Positions 61,018-64,000 of a stretch of 64,000 nucleotides of DNA are shown one piece after another (the stretch's first letter is position 1; each line of letters begins with the position of its first letter). The translations under genes were made by a program, and so were the position numbers. The DNA is from Psettodes erumei (lineage: Eukaryota; Chordata; Actinopteri; Pleuronectiformes; Psettodidae): positions 806,001 to 870,000 of the forward strand of contig JAFBJZ010000660.1 of the NCBI GenBank assembly GCA_016785225.1. The letters run 5' to 3'. The notes below the pieces were generated by a model, which saw nothing but the letters and a program-made list of their open reading frames with translations, searched no databases and was not told where the DNA came from.

Positions 61018-64000
61018 AGATATGTTTGTCATTCCAAATCGCAGTGTCTCAGGATACGAGCGTGTTTTGCAAGCAAATTTTTATTGATGTAAACTTTTGT
61101 TTTCAAGTAGGTGCATCTTACAAAAAGTAAATGCCCAATAGATGAATACAGAAAAAAAACATTTTTTTCTCTTAACCTCGTCCCATACAAACAGGCCTTT
61201 TCACTGACTATTTACTTAAAAGTGCTATACTTAAATATAACAACAGACATCATTGACATCTGTGATTTTTATGTGACAACTGAAAATGTCTGCTGCGGAA
61301 AAGACCTGTCATGCAGACGTATGCGTAGTATCCAAAATGCCTGTCACCATCTTTCAACGGGTCATTACTTCCAGGCTGGGGGATAAAATGGGGTCATTGG
61401 GTTTTCGACTCCTGGCGATAATGTTAGTTTAATTACCTTGCTGGTTACATCTGTTAAAAATCTGTCATTTCCGGCGGCAAAATCAGTGTAAGCCATCGAA
61501 AAATTAAACATAGAAACAGAACAAAAGTGCTTTTGTCTCCTGCTACCTGAAACCAAGGACCAATTGTTTCTAAAATTACAGAGTATTTTATGAAATTAAT
61601 CTGCCTGTATTACCAGTTTAAGTATTACCATTTTTTTCACATGTGCCACGCCGGAATGGAAAGCTTGAGAGGTGAAGTATTCATAACTATTGGGTGGATT
61701 TTGTGAATGGTCAGTTCTACCTGTGCCTTTCCTGCTATGACAAAATGTCTGCTGTGAATCACACCCACTCTGCAGCTCTACACAACTTGTGGACAACGTT
61801 AGTGGGTTCTTATCGCTTTTGGCCTACACACAGACTTTATGGATGGGTCCCATGGCTCTCATCAAACCCCATGAGCTGTTTCCACAAAACAGGGAGAGAT
61901 ACGCCAAGCGTACTTATGTGCAAAAACAGCTGAAACAAACTGGAGGCTGAAGTCTATTATCTAAAGACCAAGATATTTTTTTTCACGAGCCTGTGAAGGT
62001 GAAGCACAAACTGGACGCAAAAAGGTCTGATTATTGGAGTGCACATTAAAACCCATAGAATCAGAGCATTTCAGAGAAGGGTAATGTGTCAGGAATCAAT
62101 TGAGGAGCAGTAATTTAGGCTGTCTGAGCCTGGTGCTCCTGTTTAACCAATCACTGTTAAAACCTGATTTCCAGCTCTCACCGGACCAATCCTCCCCGCC
62201 AATTAATCCACCATTATGTAGTGATGCCTCTTCCACCCGGGAGACTGTGGTTTGTGGAGCAGATTGAACAAAATAACAGAACAAATCCAAATCATCGTTT
62301 GGTTGAATTTAGTTAAAAATAATCCCTGTGTGTGCGAGTATTTAGATATTTCATTCCCAAATTAATTTTAATAGCATATAATGGCTGTAGCATAATAGGA
62401 CACGCACCGTGTTAATTGGATGGGGTTTGTGTACTGAATGTGTTTATTTCTTTTGTCTCACAGTGGGATTTGGTGTGAAATTGTAGGACCAATTCAAAGC
62501 ACTAAGACAGAGGATATCGACCAAAGTGGAGTGACTCGCTCACTGTGCTCAAACACACACTGTCCAGACACTCCAGTGCTGCTGCTTATTAATAATCAGG
62601 ACAACCACATCGCAGCACTTGTTGCGACAGACCTCAGGAGGTTAGTTGGCTGACACTCACTGTGCAAGAGATCTGCTTGGTGAATAAACTGACTGACCTT
62701 GGTTTCTGAAATTTCTTTCACCCTATGGTTTGTGAATCCTGCCTCTCACCAAGGCTTCAAGTTTCAAATTCAGCTGTGGTGTGAGTGGGGTAATCCTTCC
62801 TCTCATGTTCCCTCTCATTTTGTAGTCAACAATTTTGAAAAAATAAGATGAATGCATGACCAGCAGGAGTCAAGGGAATCAAAAAGGTAAGCTATCACAA
62901 ATGTGTGAATCTCACCGGCATTTGTCAGTCCATTAATTCAAGCATCGCTTAATTTTGGTCTGAATTTTATATCATGGGGCAGAAATTTTACAGGACATAA
63001 AATGAGTCGCAACACAGGAACAAGAATCACTGAGCACACCAGAAAATTTAACGAGTCCTTCAAACAGTAACCACATAGCATATAGCCATGCTTGACGGAA
63101 AAGTTGTTTACAGCAGTGCAAACATCTGTAAACTATAAAAGAGACTCGCAGGATGAGGCCTTTTGATGATGCAGCCAGTTTTCGACCCTTGTTATAGACG
63201 TGGCGGGAGGCTGCTTGATCATCAGAGCAACTTTATGAACGTGAAGTGAAACGGTCAAAGGTGTATCAGCTGGTTGTAAATGACTATAATATATGCTGCC
63301 AGACTGCCGGGTGGTACAGATAAAATGCCCTCTGGAGAGAGCTGGGACGGCCTGGAGAGAGATGGAGAAAGAGCAGCTTGCGGCTCAGCGAGGGATGTGA
63401 GGGGGCTGCTGACGCTCACGGAAAGGTAGACTGAAGAGTGTTCCTAGATGGAATCGGCAAGCTGAGCTGTGGCCACCACGACGGCAGGAACAGAGAGAGG
63501 AGGAGTCACAATCCCCTCGAACAGCCGTGACCTCTTTCACAGAGATGTCTCGTGGGGAAATGTTTAGCCAAGACAGGGAAGGGGCAGGAGCCATTCACTG
63601 AACCTGCGGCAGTATTGATGGCCAAATAGTGACATTCCCTAACCTTCTTTGTGTCTGTAGACACGAAGGGGATTATTTATAAGCTTATTAAACCGTAAAT
63701 TGTGAAACAGTGTTGGACAATGAGGAGGAGGCATATATTGAGCTGCCAAGTTGCCAAACTGATAAAATAGTGTAGATGAAAGAGGGCAATCATGCACCTC
63801 ATGCTCTGATGAGCAGGACACAGGATATACAACAGGCTGTGTGGGTGCAGTATAGCATTGAGGGTTTTGTTTTTAGGCAAACCATTCACTTCTAGCTTTG
63901 ATACCTACACGACCTTGAAGGTTTTAATCGTTCTGTTTGACAGCTCCTCCATGAACCCACGCTTGCTTAACCTGATTAGTGTCAGGACAGTAGGAAATCG

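Larger units (their letters stand above)
56561..64000. other. Intergenic downstream of tmem121; no gene seen
   Basis: Chance ORFs to 135 codons. Conserved-looking patches at 57870-58070, 60890-61080 (with the MAF-type palindrome), 62110-62240 and a GC-richer stretch at 63300-63610 whose open minus frame (63385-63594) resembles nothing I know. A 20-bp palindrome, ATGAAGACT-TT-AGTCTTCAT, is at 57324-57343. Confidence 0.6.

Noticed and set aside
1..64000. CRISPR arrays, phage, integrons, rRNA genes, bacterial operons
   Set aside because: Nothing of the kind: no spaced direct repeats, no bacterial-type gene runs, and the content is plainly vertebrate nuclear DNA.

Overview
This window looks like nuclear DNA from a ray-finned fish, most likely a teleost. 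Three things point there: a single-coding-exon vertebrate TMEM121 gene at 54749-55699 with introduced substitutions of the kind expected between fish and mammals, a decayed L2-type LINE with the 3' end seen in fish genomes, and a tRNA-derived SINE whose tail resembles fish HE1/V-SINE families. The rest is AT-rich, rich in CA/TG, TA, CT/GA and poly(A/T) simple repeats, and holds no bacterial, organellar or viral gene.

Layout. Bases 1 to about 52,400 are a gene desert: I find no coding exon there that I can defend. It carries microsatellites (10.5, 17.0, 26.4, 34.5 kb), an L2 LINE remnant in two pieces (17.0-18.2 kb), another dispersed repeat (20.5-21.0 kb), a minus-strand SINE (51.6-51.8 kb), a 69-bp diverged repeat pair (45.15 and 48.30 kb), and several perfect short inverted repeats. 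Some patches (for example 28.0, 30.8-31.9, 33.6, 40.8, 44.6 kb) read like conserved non-coding elements, but that is inferred from composition and motif density only. From about 52.5 to 54.24 kb lies the likely promoter and 5' leader of tmem121, then a 500-bp intron (54239-54738) with good splice signals, then the coding exon and a 3' UTR with poly(A) signals at 56349 and 56536. Bases 56,600 to 64,000 are again non-coding by eye.

The most useful new observation is that the exon upstream of the tmem121 start codon is in frame with it after splicing: an ATG at 54156 would add 31 residues to the N terminus, downstream of three short upstream ORFs. I did not find a novel gene system. Two exon-like stretches (28992-29099 minus and 35391-35546 plus) are listed as weak candidates for a check against transcript data.
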